Below, one piece after another: positions 34,077-48,700 of a DNA stretch of 64,000 nucleotides. How positions within the stretch are numbered: the first letter of the stretch is position 1; every line of letters starts with the position of its first letter. Position numbers and translations under genes: made by a program. This DNA comes from Citrobacter freundii (lineage in GTDB: Bacteria > Pseudomonadota > Gammaproteobacteria > Enterobacterales > Enterobacteriaceae), in assembly GCF_029717145.1 (NCBI RefSeq), contig NZ_CP099222.1, forward strand, positions 372,001 through 436,000. Reading direction: 5' to 3'. The notes beneath the pieces were generated by a model. The model saw nothing but the letters and a program-made list of their open reading frames with translations, did not search any database and was not told where the DNA came from.

Positions 34077-34606
34077 CTCAAATACTCGTCTTTCCATTTC
34101 ACATAGTTGTTAGCTGAATACTGCAGGCCCGCTTTTTCTTCATCGCTGAGTGGGCGGATCTGTTTAACCGGGCTGCCCAGGTACAGATACCCGCTCTCCA
34201 GGCGTTTGTTTTGCGGAACCAAACTTCCCGCGCCAATCATTACGTCATCTTCTACTACGACACCGTCCAGCAGGATCGATCCCATACCGACCAAAACGCG
34301 GTTGCCAATGACGCAGCCGTGCAGCATGACTTTATGGCCCACGGTGACATCCTCACCCACGATCAGTGGATTGCCTTGCGGGTTAGATGCTGATTTATGC
34401 GTGACATGTAACACGCTACCGTCCTGAATGTTTGTGCGGGCGCCGATTTGTACGTAGTTCACGTCACCACGGATCGCGACCAGAGGCCAGATCCCAACAT
34501 TATCAGCCAGACGAACATCACCAATGATGACGCTGCTGGTGTCGATCATCACGCGTTTCCCGATCTGCGGGAAAAGATCCTTATAAGGGCGCAGTACATC
34601 AGACAT
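34052..34606 (-). CDS. yrdA: Gamma-carbonic-anhydrase-like protein YrdA
   Basis: A 184-residue left-handed beta-helix protein with hexapeptide repeats (VIIGDVRLADNVGIWPLVAIRGDV). Metal-binding His residues of the gamma class are visible in LHVTH and VGHKVMLHG. Homologues bind zinc, but carbonic anhydrase activity of YrdA is not firmly shown. Single gene, convergent with yrdB, divergent from rrn. Confidence 0.94.
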   Translation of the reverse strand: MSDVLRPYKDLFPQIGKRVMIDTSSVIIGDVRLADNVGIWPLVAIRGDVNYVQIGARTNIQDGSVLHVTHKSASNPQGNPLIVGEDVTVGHKVMLHGCVIGNRVLVGMGSILLDGVVVEDDVMIGAGSLVPQNKRLESGYLYLGSPVKQIRPLSDEEKAGLQYSANNYVKWKDEYLSQDNQTQP

Positions 34607-34729
34607 GTTTACCTCAATAAAATAGAGCAGTAATGAAGACTTTGGTTTGATTATCGAGACTGTGCAAGCGATTTAGTTATCAAAAATCAGGCATATTGTG
34701 CAGGAATGTAGCGAAAGGGGTAAAAAACA

Positions 34730-34787
34730 GCCACTCAGCAAAAAAGATCTAAAAAACACTTGTGCTAAAAAATGGGATCCCTATAAT
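34730..34787 (+). promoter_or_regulatory. rrn P1 promoter with UP element
   Basis: TTGTGC (34760-34765), a 16-base spacer and TATAAT (34782-34787), followed by GCGCCTCC, the G/C-rich discriminator of stringently controlled promoters. A-tracts at 34738-34756 form the UP element bound by RpoA. Further upstream (34620-34729) is A/T-rich DNA where Fis sites are expected; I cannot place them exactly. Confidence 0.92.
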
Positions 34788-34869
34788 GCGCCTCCATCGA
34801 CACGGCGGATGTGAATCACTTCACACAAACAGCCGGTTCGGTTGAAGAGAAAAACCTGAAAATAAACGG

Positions 34870-34897
34870 TTGACTCTGAAAGAGGAAAGCGTAATAT
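34870..34897 (+). promoter_or_regulatory. rrn P2 promoter
   Basis: TTGACT (34870-34875), a 16-base spacer and TAATAT (34892-34897), about 110 bases downstream of P1, as in other enterobacterial rrn operons. Confidence 0.88.
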
Positions 34898-34935
34898 ACG
34901 CCACCTCGCAACAGTGAGCGAAAGCCGTGTTGCAC

Positions 34936-34948
34936 TGCTCTTTAACAA
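34936..34948 (+). promoter_or_regulatory. rrn leader boxA antiterminator
   Basis: TGCTCTTTAACAA is the boxA element that loads NusB-S10 for rRNA antitermination. A second copy (TGCTCTTTAAAAA) appears before 23S at 37017-37029. Confidence 0.9.
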
Positions 34949-35077
34949 TTTATCAGACAATCTGTGTGGGCACTCGAAGATACGGATTCTTAAACGTCGC
35001 AAGACGAAAAATGAATACCAAGTCTCTGAGTGAACATACGTAATTCATTACGAAGTTTAATTCACGAGCATCAAACT

Positions 35078-36620
<1,543 letters not shown>

Positions 36621-36690
36621 CCTTAAAGAAACGTTCTTTGTAGTGCTCACACAGATTGTCTGATGAAAAATTAGCAGTAAAAATCTCTGC

Positions 36691-36767
<77 letters not shown>

Positions 36768-36876
36768 AATTTGCCCTGATACTGTGTTGTGAAACGACTC
36801 GCATACTTCAGTATGCTTCGTCATTCCACGCCTTGTCTCAGGACAAATTATCGGTACAGAGATGAAGTATTACGAT

Positions 36877-36952
36877 GGGGTTATAGCTCAGCTGGGAGAG
36901 CGCCTGCCTTGCACGCAGGAGGTCTGCGGTTCGATCCCGCATAGCTCCACCA
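36877..36952 (+). tRNA. alaU: tRNA-Ala (TGC)
   Basis: 76 bases with encoded CCA. Anticodon TGC lies in CCTGCCTTGCACGCAGG. Its usual partner tRNA-Ile is upstream. The start may be off by one base. Confidence 0.97.
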
Positions 36953-37159
36953 TCCTTTACTGCGAACAAAACAAGAAAACTTCAGAGTGTACCTGAAAAG
37001 GTTCACTGCGAAGTTTTGCTCTTTAAAAATCTGGATCAAGCTGAAAATTGAAACGACACACTATGTCTGTTCTCCGTAATAAGAACAGATAAGCGGTGTG
37101 TTCGAGTCTCTCAAATTTTCGCAACACGATGTGTTTTACGAAACATCTTCGGGTTGTGA

Positions 37160-40069
<2,910 letters not shown>

Positions 40070-40161
40070 ACAACGCCAAAGATGTTTTGGCGAAAGAAAG
40101 ACATCAAATTCAGCTTGATACAGATAAAATCAGAACGCAAAAGCGGTCTGATAACAGAATT

Positions 40162-40281
40162 TGCCTGGCGGCTGTAGCGCGGTGGTCCCACCTGACCCCA
40201 TGCCGAACTCAGAAGTGAAACGCCGTAGCGCCGATGGTAGTGTGGGGTCTCCCCATGCGAGAGTAGGGAACTGCCAGGCAT
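40162..40281 (+). rRNA. rrfD: 5S ribosomal RNA, first copy
   Basis: 120 bases, TGCCTGGCGGCTGTAGC to TGCCAGGCAT. Follows 23S by 92 bases. Confidence 0.98.
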
Positions 40282-40293
40282 CAAATTTAGTGT

Positions 40294-40369
40294 GCTGATA
40301 TGGCTCAGTTGGTAGAGCGCACCCTTGGTAAGGGTGAGGTCCCCAGTTCGACTCTGGGTATCAGCACCA
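40294..40369 (+). tRNA. thrV: tRNA-Thr (GGT)
   Basis: 76 bases with encoded CCA; anticodon GGT in ACCCTTGGTAAGGGT. It lies between the two 5S genes, which is the hallmark of the E. coli rrnD operon. Confidence 0.98.
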
Positions 40370-40405
40370 GTTTTTAGGTTAATGTTCGGCACGTAGAAAA
40401 GAATT

Positions 40406-40525
40406 TGTCTGGCGGCTGTAGCGCGGTGGTCCCACCTGACCCCATGCCGAACTCAGAAGTGAAACGCCGTAGCGCCGATGGTAGTGTGGGGTCTCCCCAT
40501 GCGAGAGTAGGGAACTGCCAGACAT
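40406..40525 (+). rRNA. rrfF: 5S ribosomal RNA, second copy
   Basis: 120 bases, TGTCTGGCGGCTGTAGC to TGCCAGACAT. It differs from the first copy at positions 3 and 117 only, and these pair with each other in helix I (C-G there, U-A here). Confidence 0.98.
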
Positions 40526-40535
40526 CAAATAAGTG

Positions 40536-40565
40536 AAAAGGCCATCCGAAAGGATGGCCTTTTTG
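40536..40565 (+). terminator. rrn operon terminator
   Basis: AAAGGCCATCC pairs with GGATGGCCTTT across a GAAA tetraloop, followed by T residues. Confidence 0.95.
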
Positions 40566-40585
40566 CGTTATGTGTACTCAGAAAA

Positions 40586-40620
40586 GGCCAGATGACGGTG
40601 TCAACGCCCTATCCGACCTT
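40586..40620 (+). repeat. Degenerate REP-like palindrome
   Basis: GGCCAGATGACGGTG, then TCAACGCCCTATCCGACC, resembles a worn REP unit (GCCGGATGGCGG ... CGCCTTATCCGGC). It lies between the rrn terminator and yhdZ. Weak match. Confidence 0.35.
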
Positions 40621-40683
40621 TAGGATTGGTACCGTTATTGGTCTGATAAATGTAGTGCCGTTATATGCAAGTGGATGATAATA

Positions 40684-41442
40684 TTAATGTATTACCTGCG
40701 ATAAAAACGCTCGCGTACGTTCAGAACGTGGATTGGCAAAAAACTCATCCGGGGGTGCCTGTTCCACTATTTCACCTAGATCCATAAAAATCACTCTGTC
40801 GGCTACCGTGCGTGCAAAGCCCATTTCATGGGTGACACACAACATCGTCATTCCTGATTGCGCCAGGCCAATCATAGTATCCAGTACTTCTTTCACCATT
40901 TCAGGATCCAGCGCCGAGGTGGGTTCGTCAAACAACATAATTTTGGGTTTCATACACAGCGAGCGCGCAATAGCCACACGCTGCTGCTGTCCTCCGGAGA
41001 TTTGTCCCGGGAATTTATGCGCATGTTCCGCAATACGAACCCTTTCAAGATAGTGCATGGCCAGAACCTCAGCCTCTTTCTTTGGCATCTTGTGGACCCA
41101 AATAGGGGCCAATGTGCAGTTTTGCAAGACCGTCAAATGCGGAAAGAGATTAAAGTGCTGAAAGACCATACCGACTTCTTGCCTGACACGCTCAATATTG
41201 CGGATGTCTTCGTTGAGTTCAATCCCATCCACCACAATGCGTCCTTGCTGATGCTCTTCCAGATGATTAATACAGCGGATGGTTGTCGATTTACCAGAGC
41301 CAGAAGGCCCACATAATACGATGCGCTCCCCCTGTTTTACCTTCAGGTTAATATTCTTAAGAACATGAAACTGCCCATACCACTTGTTGACGTTTTCCAG
41401 CGTAATCATCGCGTCGGTAGACGGCATTAATAATTGGCTCAT
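40684..41442 (-). CDS. yhdZ: Amino-acid ABC transporter ATP-binding protein YhdZ
   Basis: A 252-residue ATPase of the polar amino-acid uptake family (AapP/GlnQ-like). Walker [10 protein letters not shown], signature ISGGQQQR, Walker B IMLFDEP and the H loop TH are all intact. Last gene of yhdWXYZ; the substrate is probably a range of L-amino acids by homology to Rhizobium AapJQMP. Confidence 0.93.
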   Translation of the reverse strand: MSQLLMPSTDAMITLENVNKWYGQFHVLKNINLKVKQGERIVLCGPSGSGKSTTIRCINHLEEHQQGRIVVDGIELNEDIRNIERVRQEVGMVFQHFNLFPHLTVLQNCTLAPIWVHKMPKKEAEVLAMHYLERVRIAEHAHKFPGQISGGQQQRVAIARSLCMKPKIMLFDEPTSALDPEMVKEVLDTMIGLAQSGMTMLCVTHEMGFARTVADRVIFMDLGEIVEQAPPDEFFANPRSERTRAFLSQVIH

Positions 41443-41449
41443 AAATTCC

Positions 41450-42556
41450 TCAGTGCGGTGTACGCCCGGTGTTAAAACGTTTTTCCAGATGCTGGCTGTA
41501 ACGAGACATGCTGAAACAGAAAATCCAGTAAATCAGTGCGGCAAAAACGTAGCCTTCTGTCGACATCCCCAGCCAGGCGGGATCGACGGTTGCTTGTTGT
41601 ACGCTACTAAAAAGATCAAACAGACCTATGATGATGACCAGGCTGGTATCTTTGAACAGCGCGATAATCGTGTTGACCAGGCCGGGAATAACCAACTTAA
41701 GCGCTTGGGGAAGAATAACCAGTCCCTGCGTCTTCCAGTATCCTAGTGCCAGTGACTCGGCGGCTTCATACTGCCCCTTTGGTAAGGCTTGTAATCCTCC
41801 GCGCACCACCTCCGCGACATAGGCAGACTGGAAAAGGATCACCCCAACCAGCGCGCGAATTAGTTTGTCGATGCTGGTACCTTCCGACATAAACAATGGC
41901 AGCATCACTGAGGACATAAACAGCACGGTGATCAACGGTACTCCACGCCAGAACTCAATGAAAATAACGGATAAAATCCGCACGACGGGCATATGAGAAC
42001 GACGACCTAATGCCAGTAAAATTCCCCATGGAAGTGCACCGGCAATACCGACGGAGGCGATAATCAAGGTTAGCGTTAATCCTCCCCACTGCCGGGTTTC
42101 GACACGTTCGAGACCGAAAAAACCACCGTACATCAGCCACCAGACCACAATGGGGTAAACCACTGCCCAGACGGCGATATAGCGACCACGGTGGGACATG
42201 GCTTTCCAGAACATCGGGGCGATAGAAAGCAGACCGATAACCAGGGCCAGATTTACTCGCCAACGCTGATCGTGTGGATAGAGTCCATACATAAATTGGC
42301 CAAAGCGTTCATGGATGAACACCCAGCAGGCTCCTGCTTTCGTACAATCTGCCCGGGTAGATCCTACCCAGTTCGCCTGTAGAAATGCCCAGTTCAATAG
42401 AGGGGGAATAAACGCCCACATTAACCACACGCACAACAGCGTGAGCAGGCTATTTGACCAACTAGAGAACAGGTTCTTGCGTACCCACAAAATAACGCGT
42501 CCTGCGTGATTACTGTTCTGGCGCGTGGGGTGAGACAGCAGTGCTTTTGTCATCAT
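41450..42556 (-). CDS. yhdY: Amino-acid ABC transporter permease YhdY
   Basis: A 368-residue inner-membrane permease (AapM-like), longer than HisM-type permeases because of N-terminal TM segments and a periplasmic loop. The EAA motif of ABC permeases is visible ([23 protein letters not shown]). It follows yhdX by six bases. Confidence 0.92.
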   Translation of the reverse strand: MMTKALLSHPTRQNSNHAGRVILWVRKNLFSSWSNSLLTLLCVWLMWAFIPPLLNWAFLQANWVGSTRADCTKAGACWVFIHERFGQFMYGLYPHDQRWRVNLALVIGLLSIAPMFWKAMSHRGRYIAVWAVVYPIVVWWLMYGGFFGLERVETRQWGGLTLTLIIASVGIAGALPWGILLALGRRSHMPVVRILSVIFIEFWRGVPLITVLFMSSVMLPLFMSEGTSIDKLIRALVGVILFQSAYVAEVVRGGLQALPKGQYEAAESLALGYWKTQGLVILPQALKLVIPGLVNTIIALFKDTSLVIIIGLFDLFSSVQQATVDPAWLGMSTEGYVFAALIYWIFCFSMSRYSQHLEKRFNTGRTPH

Positions 42557-42562
42557 GGCTCC

Positions 42563-43744
42563 TTAGCGCTCAATCAGTGCGATCCGACGGTTATAAATAT
42601 TCATCAACAGAGAAATGCTCAGGCTGATGATCAGATACACCGACATGGTAATGGCAATGGTTTCAATGGCCTGTCCTGTTTGGTTAAGTACGGTCCCAGC
42701 AAACAGTGAAACCATATCCGGGTAGCCGATGGCTGCAGCCAGGGAGGAGTTTTTTACGATATTCAGGTACTGGCTGGTCAGCGGGGGAATGATGACGCGC
42801 AGCGCCTGCGGGATAATAACCTGGCGAAGGGTTACCGGATTTGGCAGCCCCAGTGAGCGTGCTGCCTCGTGCTGACCATAAGGCACGGCCTGAATACCTG
42901 CGCGAATAATTTCTGCAATAAATGCGGAGGTATACACCGAAAGTGCCAGCGTCAGCGCAGCCAGTTCTGGTATAAGCACCATGCCGCCACGGAAGTTAAA
43001 GCCGCGTAGTTCAGGCACATCCCAGTGTAGCGCTGCGCCAAAAATCCACTGTGAAAGCATCGGTAAAAAAGCGAACAGCGCCAGGGCCGTAGGCCAGGTC
43101 CGTCGTAACTGACCTGTTTTAGTCTGATGCATTTTATTAAAGCGAAATAACCCAATGGAGATGATGGCAGCAATCAGGGCGGCAGCGCAAAAGGCAACAA
43201 GACCCTCTGCCATTTGTGGTGCCGGAATATAGAGCCCGCGGTTGCTCAGGAATGCGATATCCAATGCGTTAACAGCCTGGCGTGGGCCAGGTAAATTACG
43301 TAACACAGCAAAATACCAGAAGAAGATTTGTAGCAGCGGGGGAATATTGCGGAACGTTTCGATATAAATCGTTGAGAGCTTGCGCAGTAACCAGTTATCC
43401 GACAACCGCGCCAGTCCGAGAAAAAAACCGAGAAATGACGCGAAAACAATGCACAGCGCTGAGACTAACAGTGTATTAAGCAGACCGACCAGAAAGACGC
43501 GGCCATAGGTATCGCCCTGCTCGTAATCAATCAGATGCTGAACAATGCCAAATCCGGCACTGCGATCGAGAAAAGAAAACCCCGAGGTAATACCGCGGCT
43601 GCTCAGGTTATTAATCGTGTTATGAATGAGGTAGACCGCAATGCTGACGACCGCAATGACGGCGAGTATTTGAAATAACCAGGCGCGGACCGCAGGGTTA
43701 GAAAAGGAGAATGATCCTTTTACGCTTGAGCGGCGATGGGGCAT
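42563..43744 (-). CDS. yhdX: Amino-acid ABC transporter permease YhdX
   Basis: A 393-residue inner-membrane permease (AapQ-like) with an N-terminal TM segment, a long insertion and the EAA motif (HEAARSLGLPNPVTLRQVIIPQA). It pairs with YhdY to form the channel. Intact here. Confidence 0.92.
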   Translation of the reverse strand: MPHRRSSVKGSFSFSNPAVRAWLFQILAVIAVVSIAVYLIHNTINNLSSRGITSGFSFLDRSAGFGIVQHLIDYEQGDTYGRVFLVGLLNTLLVSALCIVFASFLGFFLGLARLSDNWLLRKLSTIYIETFRNIPPLLQIFFWYFAVLRNLPGPRQAVNALDIAFLSNRGLYIPAPQMAEGLVAFCAAALIAAIISIGLFRFNKMHQTKTGQLRRTWPTALALFAFLPMLSQWIFGAALHWDVPELRGFNFRGGMVLIPELAALTLALSVYTSAFIAEIIRAGIQAVPYGQHEAARSLGLPNPVTLRQVIIPQALRVIIPPLTSQYLNIVKNSSLAAAIGYPDMVSLFAGTVLNQTGQAIETIAITMSVYLIISLSISLLMNIYNRRIALIER

Positions 43745-43813
43745 AAGAAAACCTCGGTAACTGTGACTCTGGGCTGAGCGCCGCAGCTGCGGCGCCCGTT
43801 ACATCGCTACGGA

Positions 43814-44839
43814 TTAACGCACCGGCGGTGCGTATTGGATGCCGCCGTTATTCCAGAGGTTGTTCTGTCCGCGTTTGATCTTCAGCGGGCTTTCCGATCC
43901 CACGTTACGTTCAAAGATCTCCGCGTAATTTCCTACCTGCTTAATAATATGGTAAGCCCATTTGTTATCGAGCTTCAGATCTTTGCCGTAGTCACCTTCT
44001 TTGCCTAGCAGGTGAGCCATATCCGGTGTTGCCGGGTTAGCTGCTTTTTCATCAACGTTTTTCGAGTTAACACCCATCTCTTCAGCGTTCAGCATGGCGA
44101 ACAGGGTCCAGCGAACAATGGAAAACCACTCGTCATCTCCACGGCGGACGACAGGTCCCAGCGGCTCTTTGGAGATAACTTCAGGCAGGACGATCCATTC
44201 TGCAGGATTGCTTAGCTTGATTCGCAGGGCATACAGCTGAGACTGGTCGGAGGCAAGCGTATCGCAGCGACCAGATTCCAGTGCCTTGGCGGATTCGTCC
44301 GATCGGTCAAAGGTGACGGGGGTGTACTTCATGTTGTTGGCCTTAAAGTAATCGGCCACGTTCAGTTCGGTATCTGTACCTGCCTGAATACACACCGTTG
44401 CGCCATCCAGTTCTTTAGCGCTCTTCAGACCAGCTTTATTGTGGGTGAGAAAACCAATGCCATCGTAATACGTTACACCAGTAAAGGACATGCCCATACC
44501 AGCATCACGAGAAGAGGTCCAGGTGGTGTTACGTGAGAGAAGATCGACTTCGCCGGACTGTAACGCTGTGAAGCGTTCTTTGGCGGTGAGTGGGGTATAT
44601 TTTACTTTTGTATCATCACCGAATACGGCAGAGGCAACACCGCGGCAAACATCGACATCAATACCCGAAAATTTACCGTTCGCATCGGCGTAAGAAAAAC
44701 CAGGCAAACCATCACTGATACCACATTGTACAAATCCTTTTTTCTTTACGGCATCAAGCGTTGCGCCGGCATGTGCCTGATTTGCAATCGCAAGCATCAC
44801 GCCGGCCGCAGCCAGGCTGGCTATTATCATCTTTTTCAT
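43814..44839 (-). CDS. yhdW: Amino-acid ABC transporter substrate-binding protein YhdW
   Basis: A 341-residue periplasmic protein (AapJ-like). Residues 1-24 are a Sec signal peptide (MKKMIIASLAAAGVMLAIAN..., cleavage after AHA). The SBP_bac_3 fold shows GFSYADANGKFSGIDVDVCR and VCIQAGTDTELN. First gene of the transporter, behind a sigma-54 type promoter. I recall the K-12 gene as annotated defective; this one has no break. Confidence 0.93.
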   Translation of the reverse strand: MKKMIIASLAAAGVMLAIANQAHAGATLDAVKKKGFVQCGISDGLPGFSYADANGKFSGIDVDVCRGVASAVFGDDTKVKYTPLTAKERFTALQSGEVDLLSRNTTWTSSRDAGMGMSFTGVTYYDGIGFLTHNKAGLKSAKELDGATVCIQAGTDTELNVADYFKANNMKYTPVTFDRSDESAKALESGRCDTLASDQSQLYALRIKLSNPAEWIVLPEVISKEPLGPVVRRGDDEWFSIVRWTLFAMLNAEEMGVNSKNVDEKAANPATPDMAHLLGKEGDYGKDLKLDNKWAYHIIKQVGNYAEIFERNVGSESPLKIKRGQNNLWNNGGIQYAPPVR

Positions 44840-44925
44840 AGAGCATCCTGTGTGGAGGAATTATTGTTATGGAGACGTTTTGAAAACGTCTTTTACCTGT
44901 CTGTGGCTTTGGCCATACTCTTCTA

Positions 44926-44941
44926 AGCAAAGGTAGTGCCA
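44926..44941 (-). promoter_or_regulatory. Sigma-54 promoter of yhdWXYZ
   Basis: Reading the minus strand, TGGCACTACCTTTGCT matches the sigma-54 consensus TGGCAC-N5-TTGC[A/T] at every fixed position. Its -12 element ends 87 bases before the yhdW start. yhdWXYZ is known in E. coli as a nitrogen-limitation (NtrC) operon. Confidence 0.9.
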
Positions 44942-45003
44942 GTTTTTTGCGACCGAATATTCGACGCAATATGCAGAGTGTAGACAGGAAAAAATAAATG
45001 CAG

Positions 45004-45020
45004 CGCCCTGAAGTGGTGCA
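45004..45020 (-). promoter_or_regulatory. Candidate NtrC binding site
   Basis: The 17-base segment CGCCCTGAAGTGGTGCA matches TGCACY-N5-GGTGCA at 10 of 12 fixed positions; the GGTGCA half is perfect. It is centred about 100 bases upstream of the expected start point, the usual distance for an NtrC enhancer. The rest of the gap 44840-45242 is A/T-rich, and I see no gene in it. Confidence 0.6.
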
Positions 45021-45242
45021 AAATTGAAACGTAAGCCACATTTCGGCGCAAAAAATTTAAAATTCAGACAGGACGCAGGATAACGATTTCGGGCGGTAAT
45101 ATTGATGACGTGAGAATAACGATAGGAGGACATGTTGTTACGAAGAATACAAAAAATGCTAATTTCACATCGCGGATATGTGAGTGGAATCTATAATAAT
45201 CTTATTCTATGATTGATGTCTTACACCAACCTCTTGTCTTAT

Positions 45243-45256
45243 ATGATAATTATCAT
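45243..45256. promoter_or_regulatory. Perfect ATGATAATTATCAT palindrome
   Basis: A 14-base perfect palindrome built from GATAAT-like units lies between yhdV and yhdW, about 390 bases upstream of yhdW. It could be a Fur-type or other repressor site. Function unproven. Confidence 0.35.
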
Positions 45257-45261
45257 TCTGA

Positions 45262-45290
45262 TTAAAAGCGCGGCAGGTACCGCGCTTTTA
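45262..45290 (-). terminator. yhdV terminator
   Basis: AAAAGCGCGG pairs with CCGCGCTTTT across CAGGTA; both strands end in an A/T run, so it can work in both directions. It lies 8 bases after the yhdV stop. Confidence 0.88.
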
Positions 45291-45297
45291 AGAGGAT

Positions 45298-45519
45298 TCA
45301 TTTGGTTAGGGCAACGATCCCAAGTGTTAGGCCGGCAATGGCAGCAGCACCACCGGCGATTGCACCTGCTGTTTCCCAGTTATCCTGCGTGGTGCCTTTC
45401 ATACAGGTATTGGTATGAACCAGGCGGCCCTGATCGTCATAGACAGGTACGCAAGGAGAATCGTGTGCACAGCCTGCCAGTAACGCTGTCAGCAATGCAA
45501 CGGAAATTAATCTTTTCAT
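45298..45519 (-). CDS. yhdV: Small lipoprotein YhdV
   Basis: A 73-residue lipoprotein. Signal peptide MKRLISVALLTALLAGC with lipobox LAGC; Cys17 would be the lipidated residue. The C-terminal half is a glycine/alanine-rich hydrophobic segment (GAIAGGAAAIAGLTLGIVAL) that may insert in a membrane. Function unknown. Single gene with its own terminator. Confidence 0.92.
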   Translation of the reverse strand: MKRLISVALLTALLAGCAHDSPCVPVYDDQGRLVHTNTCMKGTTQDNWETAGAIAGGAAAIAGLTLGIVALTK

Positions 45520-45754
45520 GGTGTTACCTCTAAAATAAACGTTTCGCTAATAAAGCAAAGACAAACGCAAAGCCATCTGCGAAATCGAAAGCTATTTTAC
45601 CACCTCTTAAAAAAAGACTGACATGAGGAATAATCTCAATTCGTGTGGTTTGTAAACATAATGAATAAAGCAGATAGCAATAAATGCTTTTTTCTTAGGG
45701 GTGAGAAAAAATAAATGGCTATCTTATTAATAAATAAAGATCTCAATATCCGGT

Positions 45755-45780
45755 AAAAAGGCGTCCGTAGACGCCTTTAT
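45755..45780 (-). terminator. acrF terminator
   Basis: AAAAAGGCGTC pairs with GACGCCTTTAT across CGTA, followed on the minus strand by TTTACCGG. It ends the acrEF operon. Confidence 0.85.
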
Positions 45781-45788
45781 TTTACAAA

Positions 45789-48700
45789 TTAATCATTGTG
45801 TCGACTAAAACGTCGTCTAACGACAACAAAGAAGACAGGAACGAAGAAGATAGCGAGCAATGTGGCGGTGAGCATTCCCCCCATCACACCGGTACCAACC
45901 GCATTTTGTGCGCCACTACCTGCGCCGCGACTGATTACCAACGGCATAACCCCCAGAATAAAGGCCAGCGAAGTCATCAGGATTGGGCGAAGACGCATGC
46001 GGGAGGCTTCCAGCGTCGCTTCAATCAAGCCTTTACCCTCTTTATCCATCAGGTCTTTGGCAAATTCCACAATCAGTATGGCGTTTTTGGCAGAGAGACC
46101 GATGGTGGTAAGCAGGCCGACCTGGAAGTACACATCGTTATTCATTCCGCGTAGCGACGCGGCCAGTAGCGCGCCCACAACACCCAGTGGAACCACGAGC
46201 ATGACGGAGAAGGGGATCGACCAACTCTCATACAATGCGGCAAGGCAAAGGAAGACAACGATTAACGAGATGGCATACAACGCAGGTGCCTGGTTACCTG
46301 ACAGGCGTTCCTGGTAAGACATACCGGTCCAGTCATGACCGATACCGGTTGGCAGTTTTTCTGCCAGGCTTTCCATCATCGCCATGGCTTCACCGGTACT
46401 TCTACCCGGTGCGGCTTCTCCCAGTAGCTCCATTGATGGCATACCGTTGTAACGTTCCAGCCGTGGTGAACCATAGACCCATTGAGAAGAGCTAAATGTT
46501 GAGAATGGCACCATTTCGCCATTGGCGCTGCGGACATAGAGATTATTGATGTCTTCCGGCAACATACGGAATTTTGCATCAGCTTGGACGTACACTTTTT
46601 TCACGCGGCCGCGGTCAATGAAGTCATTGACGTAGTAGCCGCCCAGTGCAGCGGAAATGGTTTCGTTAATATCAGATAGCGAAACACCCAGCGCCTGCGC
46701 TTTTTCCTGATCGACATCCAGCTTGAACTGTGCGGTATCTTCCAGGCCATTAGGGCGTACACGAACCAGCAGGTCCGGGTGTTGGGCGACCATCCCCATC
46801 AACTGATTACGTGCCTGGGTTAACGCTGTGTGTCCCAGTCCTCCCTGGTCAATCAGCTCAAAGTCAAAGCCAGTTGCCGTGCCCAATTCAACAATGGCGG
46901 GCATGTTGAAGGGGAATACCAGGCCATCACGAATCTGGCTAAAGGCGCGGGTCGCACGGGCAATAATCGATTCAACGTTATTTTCCGTTCCGCTACGCTC
47001 TTCCCAGGGCTTGAGGCTGACAAACGCCATCCCTGAGTTTTGCCCTTGTCCGCTGAAGCTAAAGCCGTTAACCGTAAAGACGCTTTCAACGTTGGCTTTC
47101 TCCGTGTTCAGGTAGTAGTGGGTGACCTGATCCAGCACCTTTTGGGTACGTTCTTGTGTTGCGCCAGCCGGAAGTTGAATCATGGTCAGGAATACACCCT
47201 GATCTTCTTCCGGCAGGAAGGAGGTGGGTAGGCGCATAAACAGCACCGCCATTCCCACAACGATGATCAGATAGACGACCAGATAACGTCCAGTTTTACG
47301 AATAATGCCACTGACGCTATTGGTATAGTGGTTGACGCTGTGATCGAATTTGGCATTAAACCAGCCGAAGAAGCCGCTCTTTTTCTCGTGGTGCTCTGCT
47401 GACACCGGTTTGAGCAATGTGGCACAGAGCGCAGGGGTCAAAATCAATGCGACCAGTACCGAAAGTGCCATGGCAGAAACGATGGTGATTGAGAACTGGC
47501 GGTAAATTGCCCCGGTGGAACCACCAAAGAAGGCCATCGGGATAAACACCGCAGACAGCACCATGGCGATACCCACCAACGCCCCCTGAATCTGCGACAT
47601 GGATTTCTCCGTCGCCTCTTTGGGGGGGAGATTTTCTTCTATCATCACGCGTTCAACGTTCTCGACCACCACTATCGCATCATCGACCAACAGGCCGATG
47701 GCGAGTACCATCCCGAACATCGTCAGGGTGTTTATCGAGTAGCCAAACGCTGCCAGTACGGCAAAGGTACCCAGTAATACGACGGGCACGGCGATGGTTG
47801 GAATGAGCGTGGCGCGGATGTTTTGCAGAAACAGGTACATCACGAGGAACACCAACACGATCGCTTCGAACAGTGTTTTCACTACCTCATGAATAGAGAT
47901 GGTGACGAACGGCGTGGTGTCATATGGGTAAACAACCTTCATTCCCTGCGGGAAGAACGGTTGCAGTTCGACCAGTTTAGCTTTAATTGCGTTGGCGGTA
48001 TCCAGCGCGTTAGCACCGGTAGCCAGCTTGATACCAAGGCCGGATGCCGGTTTACCGTTAATACGGGCAACGACGTTGTAGTTTTCTCCACCTAACTCAA
48101 TGCGCGCCACATCCTTCAAGTGAACAACAGAGCCATCACTGTTCACGCGTAATGTCACTTTGCCGAACTCTTGTGGATCTTTCAGGCGTGTTTGCGCAAT
48201 TATCGAAGCGTTAAGCTGCTGATTAGGCAATGCAGGTGTCCCGCCTAACTGGCCTGCGGCTATCTGATCGTTTTGCACCTTCAACTGGTTAATGACATCA
48301 ACCGGTGTGAGCTGGTATTTGTTCAATAAATTCGCATCCAGCCAGATACGCATGGCGTACTGTGCACCAAACAGCTGCACGTCGCCCACGCCGTTTAAAC
48401 GACTGATGGAGTCTTTAATGTTTGAGGCGACATAGTCCGAGATGTCATCTTGCGTGGTCTGTGGATTGTCAGAAACAAAGCCCGCGACCATCAAAAAGCT
48501 GCTGCTTGATTTCTCAACGCCGATACCCTGCTGCTGGACTTCCTGTGGCAGTAATGGGGTCGCGAGCTGCAGTTTGTTTTGTACCTGTACCTGAGCAATA
48601 TCAGGATCGGTGCCGGACTGGAACGTCAGCGTGATAGTCACGCTGCCAGCTGAGTCGCTGGTGGATGACATATACATCAGGTTATCGATACCGTTCATGT

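Noticed and set aside
36790-36835. Hairpin GCATACTTCAGTATGC in the tRNA-Ile to tRNA-Ala spacer
   Set aside because: Short structured blocks are typical in enterobacterial rrn spacers and shuffle between operons. No evidence of a separate RNA gene.
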